A stretch of DNA of 64,000 nucleotides, taken from contig OZ004596.1 of NCBI GenBank assembly GCA_963924555.1, positions 2,852,001 through 2,916,000 on the forward strand, read 5' to 3'. Source of the DNA: Crambe crambe (lineage: Eukaryota; Porifera; Demospongiae; Poecilosclerida; Crambeidae). Below the pieces are notes generated by a model, which saw nothing but the letters and a program-made list of their open reading frames with translations, was not told the DNA's origin and made no database searches. Below, piece by piece: positions 61,508 through 64,000 of the stretch (its first letter is position 1; each line of letters opens with the position of its first letter). Position numbers and translations under genes: made by a program.

Positions 61508-62040
61508 TTAACTCGGCTTGCACTTCTTACAAAACCAATTATACATTAAACTTGGTGACTTTACTCCAACACAGCATATATGATACCACTTGTCACATCC
61601 ATCACACTCAACCATATTATCATAAAATTCTGGCATATCACAATCAATCTCGAGACCAGGGAGGTACTGTTATAGATAGGAAAGAACGTGTGGAAATGGC
61701 TTGAGTTGCTTCATGTGGAAATAATCAGCAAGATGCTGCCTCATCTCCTTCAGGTGAAATTGCATAAAACTCAAGTCATCTCCATTAGCTATAATGATAA
61801 AAAGGGAAGCATAATAACACACAAAAATTATAACCATGTACCTGCATGATAAGCAAATGCAATGGCAAATATTCCATGATTGGATGCTCCAGACTGCATG
61901 CTGTTGTACTCCAGGAATTTCAACATCTCCATCTATTTTGCTCCCATAAACTCATTTGGGAGCCTTCCTTCCAAGGTAAACTCTCACTAGAAGCCATCAC
62001 TTTTATGGCCACTGTGTTTTTTGTAGCTAGGTGGGTGTAG
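61508..62040 (-). pseudogene. Ulp1-type (C48) domain with PHD finger, copy 3
   Basis: The exon ending at 61,842 (CATGCAG/GTACAT) reads EYNSMQSGASNHGIFAIAFA. The family has Cys where this has His (NHG for xCG). After a short intron with a TTATAG acceptor at 61,789, the second exon reads NGDDLSFMQF, HLKEMRQHLADYFHMKQLKP, one in-frame TAA, then a full PHD pattern: DCDMPEFYDN, MVECDGCDKWYHICCVGV and WFCKKCKPS, ending at 61,508. It is the best-preserved C-terminus of the three copies. Without the Cys it could not cleave by the usual mechanism; the protease His block upstream was not located with confidence. Confidence 0.72.
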
Positions 62041-62343
62041 AGTGTGAAGATGAAAATATCTCATATTGCTATTTCTATAGATGAAAAGTTTGACACCCAT
62101 GATGTGACTGTCCCTCCATCTGCTTGTGTGACCAGTTCAGATGTATGCATCTACCTCAAAGCTAGTAGTGAGGAGAGAAATTGGCCATCAAGAACAGCTT
62201 CTAGTGTGCTTATGGCAGCAAGTCGTGAAAAAGTTCTTCCAAACTTTATCTTAGCTATACATTATAAGCATTATATAATTCTTAGCATTAATGTTTAACT
62301 TTAAGATGTTTTATGAACACATGTGCATTTCTAATGTAGCTAT

Positions 62344-63024
62344 ACTGTCAAACCTCACGTGTACGTTTTGAGGCGAATTTATTTGCAACCGGAAGTAGAT
62401 TAAAGTCAGTAAGTGCAGGACAATCAGGATTTGTGGGTCATATTTTGCTACAATCATCACTGAACTAGTTTGCTGAGTTCTGGGGTTGTGGCCTTTGCGT
62501 TATGGTTATGTCCGGCGAAAGTATAGCTACACTTCATGTCGTGGATGCCATATTTGCAAGGGATTGAAGCACCACTTGGCCTCATGTCCTTTAACGGCCA
62601 TATTTATGTACTTAAGGTGACATGCACCCTCTCTCCTTGTTAATTATGTTTATTCAACAGCTCATACATACAAACACAGACATGGGACAATAAAGATCAA
62701 TGGATAAAATGAAAGATAAAACACATTAGAACTAAGCCAGATTACTTATGAATGGAACAGGTTTGCGTTAAGGATATGTCCGGCGAAATGATTAGGCTAG
62801 TCAAATTCACTAAAATGCCCAAAAACTATGTTCAAGCTCCTAATATCACTATTGTGAAGCCCCTGGATACCTGTTACTACAAATGCGTGTTTTCAATATC
62901 TAAGAGTCTCTGCTTCCAGTGTTATGCCAGTACAAGGAAATCCTGTCAGGACGCCATCAGTGCACCGCCCCAGGTTGCTATCTCAGAAATAAACAGGTTT
63001 CACGCACGCGTGCGGTTCGACTGT
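62344..63024. repeat. Inverted-terminus repeat, ACTGTCAAACC family
   Basis: The left end ACTGTCAAACCTCACGTGTA and the right end, read inverted as ACAGTCGAACCGCACGCGTG, pair imperfectly. The 5,168 copy has a closely similar end. Inside, TATG(T)CCGGCGAAA occurs twice (about 62,508 and 62,777), and 62,415-62,510 matches 5,755-5,850. The plus frame at 62,752-63,105 is not recognised as a protein family. Confidence 0.5.
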
Positions 63025-63128
63025 AGGCCTATACAAGCTATTTTAAATTTTTTTCTGTTGTTCCAAAAGCCCGAGAAACAAGCAATCAATTTGGTATGGC
63101 CTTAGTTTTGCAAGCCTAGCTATTGCTA

Positions 63129-63760
63129 GCTTTTTTTTTTATAAAGATAAAATTGCAAAATAGCTATGAGCTAATATTAATGTGTACCTATTGAAACAGA
63201 GGATAGACGTAACGTTTGAAGGCAATGCCGGACGGAGTTCGAGTTTAGTGCCTGGTGGCAGATTGTTCCACAAAGCTAGTGGCTCATGTAAAAAAGGATG
63301 ATTCATGGGTTCTCCACGATATGGTTTTGGAGTAAATAGATTGGGAGGAAAGTCTAGTCTTTTCTGGAGGATCTTGTGGAGGCATAACATCTTGAGAAAT
63401 GATCTGTGGTTCTGTAAGGTGGGAAGCCAAGTATCCAACAATTCCTCGTAGCTACTGCCCCATTGTTTTTGAACTGACTCTAATTGGTGGATATCTTTAG
63501 GTCTCAGACCTGAGCAGCATAGCATATTCAAGATGTGAATGGATTTGGGTCTTGTAAATTTCAAGCAGAGAGTCTGGTTCTGACACAGCATAGAATCTTC
63601 TATACAGTACTCCTAACAGCTTCCTAAATTTAGCACTGATGAAATCTATATGAGGTGACCATGACAGGTCGGACGAAATTATAACACCCAAGTATTTGAA
63701 ATGTGGGACTGAATCCAGGGGTGTACTGTTGATTACTGTTGAAAGAATAATCAAACCTTA
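63129..63760 (-). pseudogene. LINE (non-LTR) ORF2 tail, 5'-truncated, with poly-A end
   Basis: The minus frame reads STPLDSVPHFKYLGVIIS, LSWSPHIDFISAKFRKLLG and YKTQIHSHLEYA, the thumb region after the reverse-transcriptase core in jockey/CR1-type LINEs. A frameshift near 63,540 leads to CCSGLRPKDIHQLESVQKQ, FLKMLCLHKIL and PLALWNNLPP, the usual ORF2 end. After the stop, an A10 run at 63,129-63,138 on the minus strand marks the 3' tail. Catalytic parts are missing, so this is a dead-on-arrival copy. Confidence 0.85.
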
Positions 63761-64000
63761 CTACGGAAATTTCTGCATGTACAGTGGATTTACGCTCCGT
63801 TCGAATATTCCGTATGCCGTACATAGGAAGCGTATGCTTTGTGCGTGCATACATACATTTTTTTTATAATTATTTTTAAATTCATTATTAATTTTGAAGT
63901 GGCCCCAAAGGGCCTAATAAGTGAATGTCAGTGTGATGAGAAGAAGGTCTGTTGTGGTAGATGAAATGGTTACTACTCAGAGACAAGTCCTGACTCAGAA
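63761..64000. other. Window end; no gene seen
   Basis: Sequence beyond the LINE 5' truncation. A T-rich tract at 63,858-63,885 and no recognisable frame. Confidence 0.5.

Noticed and set aside
62752-63105. 117-codon plus-strand frame
   Set aside because: Lies across the right half of an inverted-terminus repeat, begins at no special context and shows no known domain.

Overview
This window is animal nuclear DNA. Inference: a sponge, most likely a demosponge. The points for this are an ortholog of the metazoan nucleoporin ELYS split into 23 exons with mostly short GT-AG introns, another gene with a 40-nt intron, AT-rich sequence with many AGCTAGCT runs, and very dense transposon debris (hAT, Helitron, Mutator-like elements, a LINE, Ulp1-PHD genes). 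No operons, CRISPR arrays, rRNA or convincing tRNA genes were seen.

1-22 kb (repeat-rich): nested inverted-repeat elements at 1.1-3.3, 3.4-9.2 and 11.0-12.5 kb; a mobile element with perfect 8-bp target duplications at 5,866-6,696; a detached Helitron fragment at 7.0-7.5 kb; a Mutator-type element at 11,255-11,862; two decayed Ulp1-PHD genes (14.6-16.1 and 17.1-19.1 kb, minus); a five-copy ~125-bp tandem repeat that looks exon-derived; two arrays of a GGAGTCATTTCATCC minisatellite; and an integrase exon.

22.4-47.2 kb (minus): one large gene, ELYS/AHCTF1, joined here from 23 exons whose splice phases all agree and give a 1,474-residue frame. Its introns carry a RecQ-like helicase fragment, an array of inverted-terminus repeat units (25.0-27.9 kb), several foldback elements, an intact 776-residue hAT transposase in its element (39.8-42.6 kb, plus) and a two-exon plus-strand gene for a 225-residue PB1-type protein (38.06-38.85 kb).

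47.2-54 kb: mostly intergenic with hAT- and Mutator-type miniature elements (the best at 52,024-52,733 with a perfect 9-bp duplication), then the 5' part of a ubiquitin-specific protease gene (52.9-53.4 kb, plus).

54.4-59.7 kb (minus): a large decayed Helitron with DUF6570-like, HUH Rep, PIF1 helicase and, at its 3' end, two tandem OTU cysteine-protease modules. 60.1-61.2 kb is a mobile element with 7-bp duplications; 61.5-62.0 kb holds a third Ulp1-PHD gene whose catalytic Cys position reads His; 63.1-63.8 kb is a 5'-truncated LINE reverse-transcriptase tail with a poly-A end.

Only ELYS, the PB1 gene, the hAT transposase and possibly the USP gene look functional. The most unusual points are the tandem OTU modules of the Helitron, the repeated occurrence of Ulp1-PHD genes, the candidate 25-nt intron in ELYS and the array of inverted-terminus units.
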